From the NCBI GenBank assembly GCA_950097015.1, contig CATNEN010000030.1, positions 1,411,001 through 1,475,000 of the forward strand: a stretch of 64,000 nt of DNA, read 5' to 3'. This DNA is from Macrostomum hystrix. Taxonomy: Eukaryota > Platyhelminthes > Macrostomidae. Positions within the stretch are counted from its first letter, which is position 1. Every line of letters starts with the position of its first letter. Positions 51,366-61,755 of the stretch are shown here, in pieces. A model generated the notes under the pieces. The model was not told the origin of the DNA. It searched no databases and saw only the letters and a list, made by a program, of their open reading frames with translations. The position numbers and the translations under genes are program-made.

Positions 51366-53343
51366 TCATTCTAAAGCGCGCTGCTTAGCCAGATTAATCA
51401 GGAGAGTCATAAATTCCTCAGGCACTTTGGCAACCTTTCGTTTGTAAATCTGGCCGCTAAGCGGACATTGCATCTCCGACCAACTGATTGGCGTCAGCTG
51501 GCTACCGTTGACACCCGTTGCGAAGACAACGCCAAGCTCGTTCTGAGCCGTGCTCAACAGATAAGTGCCATTCTGGCCCAGGGTCAGCACCCTGGCCTGA
51601 ACGAAATCGCCAGCCCGGAAGCAGTCGGCTAGATTAACTCGATCCTTCTCAGTGGCGCGCACGTCCTCGCGACGAATTTGGCCTTTGAAGCCAGGGTGCA
51701 GCTGGACACGGTTGCACATCAGCAGGGTGCACTGAGCTACGCGACTGGTCACACGGACTACCTGCAGTCATTGTTAGGCATTATTCTAGTGTCATTTGGG
51801 TCACTTTGGGTCAGCCACAACAAAAGGTACTTTCTCTGTAGGTCATTTTGGTCACTTTGTGTCAGCTGCAACCACAATTACTTTCTCTGTTGGTAATCTG
51901 GGTCACTTTGGGTCAGCTGAAACTGAAACTACAAGTAAAAACTAGCACATTGGTTTTTAACAAATAAGTTAGTTATAGTTAAGAATTCAGAAAAAATTCG
52001 ACCAAACCTGAGCGATGACGATGGCATTGATAATTGAGGAAGGAAAGCTGAGGTTTGGCGAAATCACTTTCACAGTGGTCTGTAAATTTAATAATTGCAT
52101 CTGTAGATAGGCAAGCTAAACAATCAATAAAAAAGATTAATTGAATCTAACCTTCGGTTTGGACTGCTGCTTCTTGTCGGAATCTTTAGAGGTGGCTTCT
52201 TCGTTGCAGTCGAGTTCAACACGGCCAAGCATGCTGGCGTGAATCCAATTGTGATACTCGTGCGTGCCCCAGCCAGCAATGAGTGTTTCATCAGCGCGGC
52301 AGATTCGGTCACCTGAATGATTTCAATAGAAATAAAAGGCGTCAAGTTATAAAATTCGACAAAGACTACTTTTTAAGTTGCGAACTGAACTGTTGCGGAA
52401 CTTAGGAATTCTGGGGACTCGACAGCTTCTAATTCTATCCAAAAATGCACATACAAACCAGACATCTCTTGCCAAGGGAAAGTAATGTGTAGGCGCGGCA
52501 AATCATATGGAATTGCATTGTTAATTGCCTGCCATGACAAATAATTCTCATAATTCCAGTCGCAATACTTACTTCTGCCACCCTTTTCAAAATGCACAGC
52601 TTTTGCTGAGTATGATGTGGGCTGTAGTTCGAATGCATTCCCTATAATGCAAGGCCTTTTAATACCCCGGCCTCATCAATAAACTTTCCAAAACGTCAAA
52701 ACCAAAAATGCAATCACATTTCTCAAAGCCACACGTCTTAAAGTTTTGAAGCCATTCTTTTTACGTTGATGGGGTATCAAAAACAATGAGGCAAACGACA
52801 CCAGCAGTGCCAGTGCAGGTCGTGACGGGTGATATCATTATTATCGGACATTGATCCACGGGATCAGAGAGAAATCTCAGAGCCCGTGGTCAGAAGCAGG
52901 AGTGAGATGGCAAGAGTCAAGGTGCTGCCGACCATAATTGCCGGGCAAATCTCCATGGGAAATCCATTCGCGTGAAAATCGCTCTGCGGGCAAATCTCCA
53001 CGGGAAATCCATGCGCGGGAAAATCGCTGTGCGGGCAAATCTCCACAGGAAATACGTGCGCGTGAAAATCGCTCTGCGGGCAAATCTCCACAGGAAATAC
53101 GTGCGCGGGAAAATCGCTGTGCGGAAAAGCTCCTGCTGGCAAATCTCGGCGGGCAATTCTCATCGACCCGATTACTTTTTAATGCGAGATTTTTCAACTG
53201 ATATTTCTGCTTACTAAAAAGCTAAAATAAAAGCAAGGTGGTGAGAAGCTTGAGAACAGCAAAATGATAGCCATGAGATTGATAGCCTCTTACAACTTAC
53301 CAGGGGCAACTGCAGTGCCGGATAATTCTTTATTGCAATTCAT
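51366..53343 (-). CDS. EXOSC1: Exosome complex subunit CSL4
   Basis: Four exons join in phase: 53301-53343, 52152-52312, 52008-52079 and 51366-51761, giving 223 residues (human 195). The product begins MNCNKELSGTAVAPGDRIC, matching the N-terminal PGERLC region of CSL4. Next come TTVKVISPNLSFPSSIINAI and an S1 RNA-binding domain with GFKGQIRREDVRATEKDRVN, FRAGDFVQARVLTLGQ and YLLSTAQNELGVV, then the C-terminal ISWSEMQCP segment and KRKVAKVP. CSL4 is a cap subunit of the RNA exosome, guiding RNA into the 3'-5' exonuclease core in nucleus and cytoplasm. All splice sites are canonical. The 988-nt first intron carries a 45-bp repeat. It is divergent from the carbonic anhydrase gene 2.5 kb away. 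Confidence 0.93.
52935..53135. repeat. Minisatellite, about 45-bp unit
   Basis: Four to five copies with core GGGCAAATCTCCACGGGAAA and GAAAATCGC, in CSL4 intron 1. Confidence 0.92.
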
Positions 53344-54000
53344 TTGATAACTGAAATGTGAATTCATCTCACTTATATAAACTAGGTTTGGTGAGCCTAG
53401 AACTAAATTATACATAAACTAAACTCACCCCCTCAATACAATATCCGTTTGTTTATTGAAATTGACATAACGATTAGCATTTGGGGTCGAACATAAAATA
53501 TTTAATTTACTTAAACTAATAGTTCCAAAAAGTACAACAAAAATAGCATAGGTAAAAAGAGTATAAATTACCAAATAAGATATTCTAGGTTCGTGCTTGG
53601 CAGGCCACTCTTCTGTCCATAGCAATAAACCTCCAATCAATGTCTGTTGCAGCAGAGTTTCACAAGTTCAGCTGACCCTAGAATATCTTATTAGGTCGAA
53701 ACACTATGGCAGCTGTCATTTATATACAAATACAAAAAATACTGTAGGCCCAAGCCTAAGGTCAAACATGAAGGTCAAGCAAATTTTCAAATACCTAATA
53801 GACTAAAGTGATCAAATTAATAAACTGTCTAAGCAGCCAATTCCAGATATCATATAATAAATGCCAGCTAATATGTCTATCATTGCACTTATTGGCTATT
53901 TTTCTACTATTTGCTTCTGATATAGGCCCTACATGACCCATTGGTCAGATCATGCCTCAACTAAAATAGAGATTAGCTAGCAAGACATAAAACATATAAA
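53344..54000. other. Upstream region of CSL4
   Basis: AT-rich unique sequence 5' of the CSL4 ATG on the minus strand; no convincing motif. Confidence 0.35.
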
Positions 54001-54015
54001 TATATGAACCTATAC

Positions 54016-54354
54016 TGGTAAAGTTGCTCGCTTGGCAAGTAATACAAAGATGAAAGCGAAAACCAACATTAAATTAGTTGCATGACGGTATTTCGCACTC
54101 CTAGGTGCATCTTCAGGTTTATTTTTTAAACAAAATGAAACAGGTTTTGTCGAATAAATATGTGTAGTTGGTTGACAAGAAAAGTAGAAAAATTATTAAA
54201 CAAATTTAAACAAGCAAATTAAACAAACAATTATTAAACAAACAAATTTGCAAAACATGTTTCATTTCATTTAAAAAATAAACATCTGAAGATGCACCTA
54301 GGAGTGCGAAATGTATTGTACAACTAATTTAATGTTGGTTTTCACTTTCATCTT
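54016..54354. mobile_element. Fold-back element with hammerhead-like cores (Penelope-like relic?)
   Basis: Two arms of about 105 bp at 54045-54150 and 54250-54354 are inverted copies (shared AACCAACATTAAATTAGTTG and CACTCCTAGGTGCATCTTCA). The element is flanked by exact 15-bp direct repeats TATATGAACCTATAC (54001-54015, 54355-54369). About 30 nt extend beyond the left arm. Each arm, read outward, contains CTGAAGA, a GCAC/GTGC hairpin and GAAA, the order of a hammerhead ribozyme core. Penelope-like elements often have such motifs in terminal repeats, inverted copies and a short tail extension; the identification is inference. No protein is encoded. Confidence 0.6.
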
Positions 54355-54369
54355 TATATGAACCTATAC

Positions 54370-55826
54370 ATACCTCTATATATAATTCAGAAAAAACAAG
54401 TACATGTAGTTTAGAAGCATTGAAGTCAATATTTTTTCTTTAAACTAGTAGGCTTAAGGTAAATTATGAAGCCTAGTGCAGACTTAATGTGCACTCCAAC
54501 ACTAAACTACAGTCTGGCAATCTACTAGTTAATTGAAAAAATTATATTTTTATTTTCCTTTAACATGTCAGCAAATTTGCTGAATGTAAATGGGTAGAGC
54601 ATCCACTTTCAGTGTTCATGAGGCTAACTAAAGGTCAGCAGCAGAGCTTTGGGACATTAACATTACCTCCCACAAGGAAAAATATAGGCTTATGCATGGT
54701 ACTTCTTAGACTGTGTTAAAGCCATCCATCTAAATATTTATCAACTCTTTCCAGGGACAGACAAGGAGTTCAAATCAAATCCTATCTTTAACAACTTTCT
54801 GTGTTAGCTGCACAACACTACAACTGACTACTGACTAGGCCTATACAAAGATACTTACCCAACACTTAGGCCTAGCCAACATTTTTTATGCCTGAAAAGT
54901 TAAACATGAATGTAAAAATAATTTCTAACACAGCGAACTAGGAGATTTTCCTAAAATCAAAATCAACCTGTCACACACACACTAACACACACGCGCGTGC
55001 AGCTTCAAGAGTTAAGAGTCAGAAGATAAAAAGCAATTAAACAGACAGGGACCGAAGGACGATTACTGAAAATCGAAAAGCAAGAAGGGACTGAAACGAT
55101 CGGCACCGAGGTGCGTAACGGGTTCAACTGTGCAACAACCTTAAAATATTTTAGCTAAGACGCTGGTCCTAGTGACTCACTATTTTTTGTCGATTATAAC
55201 GTTTTTACATAAACAAATAAGAGTATGAAATAAATACCATTGTATCATCATAAATAGCCGAACTTGAACTTAAAGTGAATACGACATTATGACTCATGAC
55301 TCATGATTCTTGAGTCTTACGACTTGCTATTTTGTGAACATGATAACATGTAAAACTGCTTTTAAGAAACAAAATTATTACAGAGCTCATTGTTAAAAGT
55401 TTTCACAAATCCTTTTTGCACTTACACAAAAATATAACAAGAGCAGGACAAAAATGCTTTGTATTTATTATATTAGTATTTTTAAATTAAATTAGTTCTC
55501 TAGCACAGTTTTACATTTTCGCATCCATTTTTTGTTTTACAAGTGTTTCGAAGTCTTAAAATTATAATATTTCAAAATAGTCAAAGCTGATTTTCTAGCA
55601 ATCGCATATGTCAGATATCAGAAATCATTATCTAATTTCATCAAGTTTTCGGAACATACTACTGCTAAATCGCTTTTTATTGCGACTAAAAGTTGCTTTA
55701 GTTAAATCAGTATTAAAGCTACAATTTTCAGTTCTTACTCGGAATTTATATTTAAAGATCACATTTTTATAACTTACACTGACCTAAGACTTCACTCAGT
55801 TTAATTCAGACAAGAACAAAAAATAA
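54370..55826. other. Upstream region of the beta-carbonic anhydrase gene
   Basis: AT-rich unique sequence with a CA/CG dinucleotide run at about 54970-55000. It should hold the promoter of the carbonic anhydrase gene. No ORF or RNA gene is seen. Confidence 0.35.
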
Positions 55827-57700
55827 ATGGGAGTCGAACGTATTCTTCGAGGCGTGCTTAACTACAGACATAGCGTTCAAAAACTCTTCCTTTATGAACT
55901 GCGAGACATTAAATCACATCCAAATGTAAGTACGATACTTCTAATCTAACGTGCATTTAACAATGAAAGTAGCTGCTATTTATAGTATTCTCAGTAGCCA
56001 GCTAGCTCAGTCATTAAATTTTGATGACTTTTAATTAGAAGCAAATCCAATGCTAATCCAATTTTAATATGTTTTGGAAAACACATTTTAACACATTGTT
56101 TCAACAGAGTTTAGAAAACTTAATTAATGATTTTTTCATTTATTATGGAGCACAACAGCTAATCAAAAGCTATGTAGAGACTAACACAACTTTACAGTCA
56201 CTTTCTAATCAAGTATATTAAGCATATAATTAGATTTTGGGTAGAATTTAAAATGATTAAAAAATCAATAGACCAAGCAATAATATAGGCTAATTTTATG
56301 TCTAATTAGTTGATATTGTGCTTCTTGATAAGTAAACAAAAAGAAAATGAAGACCAATTGTCATTAAAATATTTAAAGATAATATATATATATATATATA
56401 TATATATAGCAATTAGAAGTAACATAATTTGAAGACATTTTTAGGCCAATGACACATTGGAAATTAAAATAATAAAATCTCACTAAGAGATGCAAACTTG
56501 GGAAGTGCTTACTATCAAAACTGTGATGTTACAAGTTTAAAATTTGGCTTACATGGGGTAATTGTGAGCCATGCAGTAGATGATGTTGCTATCTGATGCA
56601 ACTGAAGGCTGTATAGCTATCCATAGTCTGTCCCTAGACTAAGGGGCAGGGCGACACACACATGACTAAGTACCCTAGCTAGTCCTAGTAACAATTTAAC
56701 AACAGGGATGAATTAAAGCAGTCTAGAGTTAAGGGATTTGTTAATGGACATCAAGTTGCTCTAGTTTAGATTTGAATTGAACCCTGACATTGAGTCTTAG
56801 ACTTGACTATAAAGTCACTAGGCTACAACCCCTTTAGAAAACTTAATTGATAGAGAAGCACTTAAGAAGATAGAATAGCATATATATGTAATGCTGTTTA
56901 AGGGCTGCCAGTTAATTTCACAAACATGCCTTTCAGGCACAAAGTAAAGTAGAGAGTATTGGAACTGTTTTCATCTGGTAGAAAACTTGAAAACACCCTT
57001 TCATTGTAACAAATCACATGGCCTGACATACATGCTTGTACATACATTCACATACTCCTACCACACCCAGCCATCGGCCGTGTTCATATCCTGCATGGAT
57101 GCCCGCCTATTTCCAAATGATTTCACCCTGACAAAAGCTGGCGATATGTATGTGATGCGTAATGCTGGCAACATGGCGCCGCCAGATGAGCAGGGTCGCG
57201 GCGCCACTGCCGCTGGCGTTGAGCTAGGCTGCGTGCACAACGACATCAAGGATGTGATCATCTGCGGCCACTCCGACTGCAAAGCCATGGCGCTGCTTTG
57301 GAAACTGCGGGACACCATCGACACGCCTAGACTGGACGCTTTAACCGAATGGGTTAGAAAGTACGGCCTGAGATCATTAAAGCACTACCTGGCTGAGAAG
57401 GACTCACAGCCAATGAAGTTTCCATCGCCCATACCTGGACAGTCTATTGCGGCTCACATTGATCCAGACAAGCGCTATGAGCCTCATGATCAACTGTCTC
57501 AGGTGCACTGTCTGCAGCAGATGATCAATTTGAGCACCTATCCTTTTCTTAGCGAGCGACTGCAACAGCGTCGCGTACGACTCAATGCCATGTGGTTCGA
57601 TGTGGACTCAGCCGATGTTTATATGTACTCCAGGATAGCGGAACGCTTTCTGGTTATCTGCGAGGACAATATTGAGAAACTGCTGCCCGAGCCCCTGTAG
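55827..57700 (+). CDS. Beta-class carbonic anhydrase
   Basis: Exon 1 (55827-55925) and exon 2 (57071-57700) join in phase 0, giving 242 residues. The product begins MGVERILRGVLNYR, as in insect and other invertebrate beta-carbonic anhydrases. Zinc ligands are C41 and the H100/C103 pair, in CMDAR (41-45) and HSDC (100-103); the D43/R45 dyad is present, as are MRNAGN and AAGVELGC. The enzyme interconverts CO2 and bicarbonate; animal beta enzymes are mostly mitochondrial and vertebrates lack them. The longer reading frame upstream of 57071 is intron. The intron contains a (TA)n run at about 56382-56408 and otherwise nothing recognised. The stop at 57700 is followed by a minisatellite, and the first AATAAA comes only at 58740. 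Confidence 0.93.
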
Positions 57701-57769
57701 GCTGGAATGAATGCATCCTCTTCTAGCGCGCTCTCACCGACTGTTATTCCATGTTGCTGTACTTAAGTC

Positions 57770-58022
57770 ATGTGACTGCTTCCGCTGCAGAGCGACTGCC
57801 ATAGATTTATTGGTTCCTTTGATTGACTGCTTCCGCTGCAGAGCGACTGCCATAGATTTATTGGTTCCTTTGATTGACTGCTTCCGCTGCAGAGCGACTG
57901 CCATAGATTTATTGGTTCCTTTGGTTGACTGCTTCCGCTGCAGTCTGACTGTCATAGATTTATTGGTTCCTTTTATTGACTGCTTCCGCTGCAGTCCGAC
58001 TGCCATAGATTTATTGGCTCCT
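57770..58022. repeat. Minisatellite, 51-bp unit
   Basis: Five copies with core GACTGCTTCCGCTGCAGAGC, starting about 70 bp after the carbonic anhydrase stop codon and so probably inside its 3' untranslated region. Confidence 0.94.
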
Positions 58023-58739
58023 TTGAAGGGGTGAGAATTGCTTGCTGAAAATGTAAACGTTAGATGAACAGGATGTATTCATAAATCATTATTTAGTTTA
58101 CTATGTCAACTATAGACTATTGCGCTCTTGCCCAGCTCACCCCTATAAGAAGTGGACTCAACTTTTCAGATTTGACTGAATTCGAGTTGCGAGCAATGTC
58201 TGTTGTTCTAGCTTTTCCTTAGCTTTAATTGTCTAGGCTCTTTAGTTCCAGGTATGTCTTCTTATTTTGCTTTTGCGTGTGTGTAAATACGGATTTGGTT
58301 GAAGAATGCGACTCATTTTCTATCGGTAATTTAAATATTGCATAGTTGTTGTTTTAGATTTCTCACTTTATATTCTTCCTCTTTACTTAGGTATTAGGTT
58401 TCCTGAGTCTTTTATTTTATTGGGCAAACTAGCGAGACCTTAAGTTAGCTGGCCGCATTTTCCCATAGTACACTGTGTTTCTTAATGTTTTCATTACTTA
58501 TTTTTAATACCTTCAGGTAAGGAATCTCGACCATAAAAAATCAAGGCAAAAAAGTTAAATTCTCCCTGTTTCCTTTTACTAATGCACTAAAGCACTAATG
58601 CTTGAAAAACTAAAACTAGGCCTACTAAATATACTACTGCTTTCTGTGAACACAGTAGACATATAAGCGAATGATCAGCGCTGTCTTTAATGTTGTTCTG
58701 TGTCAACTAGAATGATCCTTAAACAGACTCTAGATTTTC

Positions 58740-58745
58740 AATAAA
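58740..58745 (+). terminator. Polyadenylation signal AATAAA
   Basis: First AATAAA after the carbonic anhydrase stop codon, about 1 kb downstream. It lies 97 nt before the strong acceptor at 58841-58842 that precedes the methyltransferase ATG. Confidence 0.5.
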
Positions 58746-58800
58746 TGCGCAAAAAACTTTCATTATAAACCGTTCAGAATGCGTTTCGGTCTCTGTTACA

Positions 58801-58842
58801 TTTTTTGCTACCATTTTTTCTATTCGCTTTTTCTGGGTTTAG
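58801..58842 (+). promoter_or_regulatory. Strong 3' splice or trans-splice acceptor before ICMT
   Basis: A pyrimidine-rich tract with long T runs (58801-58836) ends in GGGTTTAG, 13 nt before ATG 58856. With no obvious upstream exon, it may accept a spliced leader. A normal upstream non-coding exon is the alternative. Confidence 0.45.
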
Positions 58843-58855
58843 GAGACAAGACAGT

Positions 58856-61013
58856 ATGGGCTCAGGTGTGTAAAATATAAATTAGAGACTATTCTAGATT
58901 CGGTGTGTGTGGTGTGTAAAGTGAATTGCAGACATCTGAAAGCTGATTTCTGACTATGCAAATATTTCATTTGTGTACCAGCGGCCAGTCCCAGTCAGCA
59001 TCAGCAGCGGCAGCGACTGCGCCACCGTGTCACTGCGCGCCTTCCTGGCCGGCCTGTCGGCTTGCCTGCCCGGCGCTCTGCTGGCCGCCCGCCTGTCGCC
59101 CTGGCCGTCTATTTCGGCCTGCGTCAATAGCGGCGTCGTTGGCTGCGACGCAGTCGACGACGCTCTGTGCTGGCTGCCGCCGGTCCTAGCCGGCTGCTGT
59201 CTGGGCACCCTGGCCTGTTTAGCACTGCTGCGCCTGATGCTACCCTGGGAAATTGGCCAGTGAGTCTTTGTCTGTCAGGTTCAGGCAGTTCGGGGCGCTA
59301 ACTATTGGGCTGGGATTTTTTTACAATGACAACCGCCATGTAGCCTAGTGCTTAGATCATCGGACTCACGATTTAACGGTTAGGGGTTCGATTCCTGACT
59401 AAAATGGAACAGTTTGTGTCCGTCAGCAAGACACTTAACTCTGCATTGCTTCAGTTCACCCAGCTGGTTAATGGGTGCCAGCATTAGCTGGGGTAATCTT
59501 GGGTTTGTGTGGCGTCCCCCCAGTCCATGGACTGAACAGCCGTACGCAGCCTTCAGATGCGCATATAAGCTATTATTATCGTATTTTTCTTGTTTGACGC
59601 TAATTTAGTCACAATCTTTCTACATATTTTATTGGGCATTCATTGGCCAAATGGTTAGAGAGACTTTTGCACCTAGAGATCGCAAGTTCGACGTCAGTTT
59701 AGAGCAAGACATTTCAGACATATTGAGTACTGAGTATGCTCGCTGTACTATTCCGCTGCAGCAGCGGCCGCTGTCCTGGCCGAGACCCGGCACATCTGGA
59801 GCACCTGCGACAGAGCGCCGCCTGCGCCTGCTTCCTCGGCTGCGTGTTCGGCACCGGCCTCGGCCTTGCCTCCATAGTTTTCTACAGGACCTGCCGCTGC
59901 TGGCCAGTCGGCCTGTACGCCTGCTACCTGAGCGGCTTTCATTGGTCGGAGTATTACGTAACAGCTGTGGCCAATCCGCCAGCTGCTCTGCGGCTTGGCA
60001 CCTACCTGTTGGATAACAGCACCGCTTATCGTGTGGCCGCTTTAATTAGCTGGCTGGAGTTCGGAGTCGAGTACTCTGTGGCGCCACATATGAAGGTGAG
60101 ATCCTCCATGAAATCAGCTTTTTCCAATCGAATCTCAATTGGATCTATTATTTGTATCCGATCTGTTCTTGCAATCTCCATGAGATCTATTGGAATCTCC
60201 ATGAGATCTATTCGAATCTCGATGAGATCTATTGGAATCTCCAAGAGATCTATTGGAATCTCCATGAGATCTTTTGGAATCTCCATGAGATCTTTTGGAA
60301 TCTCCATGAGATCTATTCGAATCTCGATGAGATCTATTGGAATCTCCAAGAGATCTATTGGAATCTCCATGAGATCTATTGGAATCTCCATGAGATCTTT
60401 TGGAATCTCCATGAGATCTATTGGAATCTCCATGAGATTTTTTTTATATCAATCTTCTTGTAAAGCTGCTCTGATAAATCTCTTTATTTATCGCTATTAG
60501 ATCTTAGTTAGTTGTCCCTCGACTTGCAACCGTCTCAGTGAGCTAAGCATTTCTATGAAACTTCGCAACCTTCAGGCCAGCCCGGCAGCGGTGGCTCTGG
60601 GCGCTGTCCTGTGCACAGCAGGCGAGGCCATTCGCAAACTGGCCATGCTGACAGCTGGTTCAAATTTCAATCATACAATCGAATGGCGCAAGCGCCCTGA
60701 GCATGCGCTAATTAGAAGCGGAGTCTACCGGCTGGCCAGGCACCCGGCCTACCTGGGCTGGTTTCTGTGGGCCTGCGGCACCCAGCTACTGCTGTGCAAT
60801 CCGCTCTCTCTGATTTGCTACGCTCTGGCTAGTTGGAATTTTTTCAATCGTCGAGTTAGAGAAGAGGAGCGACTGCTAGTGGCTTTCTTTGGCAAAGACT
60901 ATGTGGATTATAGACGGCTGGTCTGGTCAGGTGTACCATTTGTTAAAGGCTACGCCGACGCCGACAATGGATGGGAGGCTAAGGGCGATAGCCATTGCGA
61001 CTCGCTTATCTAA
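58856..61013 (+). CDS. ICMT: Isoprenylcysteine carboxyl methyltransferase
   Basis: Exons proposed: 58856-58865, 58989-59259, 59762-60095 and 60576-61013, about 350 residues (human 284). The first exon codes only MGS plus one base; it is inferred because the second exon has no ATG in frame, and the phase and Kozak context (AGTATGG) fit. Conserved family blocks are SGSDCATVSLRAFL, ACFLGCVFG, HWSEYYVTAVANP, SWLEFGVEY, AMLTAGSNFNH, SGVYRLARHPAYLGWFLWAC, GTQLLLCNPLSL, EEERLLVAFFGKDYVDYRR and PFVKG. Several hydrophobic segments fit an ER membrane enzyme. It methylates the C-terminal prenylcysteine of CaaX proteins such as Ras and lamins, using SAM. Exon 3 has a NAGNAG acceptor (59762 or 59765). The last two introns hold SINE B copies and a minisatellite. 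Confidence 0.9.
59338..59590 (+). mobile_element. tRNA-derived SINE, family B, longest copy
   Basis: Head with CTAGTGCTTAGATCATCGG and B box GGGGTTCGATTCC; body with AAGACACTTAACTCTGCATT, GGGTGCCAGCATTAGCTGGG and CAGTCCATGGACTGAACAGC; tail with CTATTATTATCG. It lies in the ICMT intron between exons 2 and 3. Confidence 0.72.
59643..59725 (+). mobile_element. SINE family B head fragment next to ICMT acceptor
   Basis: TGGCCAAATGGTTAGAGAGA (A-box-like) and GCAAGTTCGACGTC (B-box-like), then AGCAAGACATTT as in family B. It ends about 36 nt before the exon 3 acceptor. Confidence 0.55.
60165..60440. repeat. Minisatellite, 21-bp unit
   Basis: About 13 copies with core GGAATCTCCATGAGATCTAT in the last ICMT intron; AGATCT is self-complementary. 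Confidence 0.95.
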
Positions 61014-61755
61014 ATTAGCCAGTTATTAAGGCGTCTTAATATCCATATCCTAAATATCCTTAAAAAACATTTTACTATGGTCCCTAATGTCTTTACCAGC
61101 TTTTTGCCATTTAATTCAAAATTCCAACCATTTTCTTCCGGTTCTAGCGCTTTCCTTCTCTGACACAGTTCCTTGCCAGCACTGTAAACGCTGTTCCAGT
61201 AAGTCTTCCTTTAAAAGATCTTTTTTGAGTCAACTTTTGGCTTTAGACTTGTTTTGTAGGAATCTCTTGCACTTACTGTTTTTAGATATCTGGCTGTGTA
61301 GACTTCCACTCTTATTGTTTTCATTGATTTGTGAATTCATTTTTTCTCACGGATAAATCCTTTTTACTGTTTTTAATTAATGAAACTGCTCAGTTGGTGT
61401 TTTACTAAGTGCAACATAGCTAACAAATAAACTAAATAAAAGTACACTTTTAGCCTGTTTACTTTCGCATTTTTCTCATATTTTTTCTTTGGAGTTTTGG
61501 CAATTGCTTTTAGAGAAAGAACTTATCTTTTTCATTTCTTTGCTTACTAAAAAAGTACAAGGCCAGTTAAAGCGGTCCACGTTGCAATTTTTAATCCAAT
61601 TGCGCAATCGTGCCTCAAAGCAGTTGTTCTGCTATCTTTTAATTCAATCAGTTAAAAACCGCTCTCAAAGCGAACATTGGAGAAACAGAAATAGCACTGC
61701 CAGTCCGCCAGATCTTGAGAACTGAATCTTCCAAACCGATACTATACGAGTCGGC
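61014..61755. other. Convergent 3' region between ICMT and RPSA
   Basis: AT-rich, no gene. Two AATAAA signals on the plus strand (61426-61431, 61435-61440) suit the ICMT 3' end. No clear signal for RPSA on the minus strand is evident. Confidence 0.5.

Noticed and set aside
56987-57070. Carbonic anhydrase starting at the upstream end of the long exon 2 frame
   Set aside because: A good acceptor at 57070 and the conserved exon 1 at 55827 show this part is intron.
58956-59189. ATG at 58956 as ICMT start
   Set aside because: It is in a different frame from the conserved ICMT sequence.
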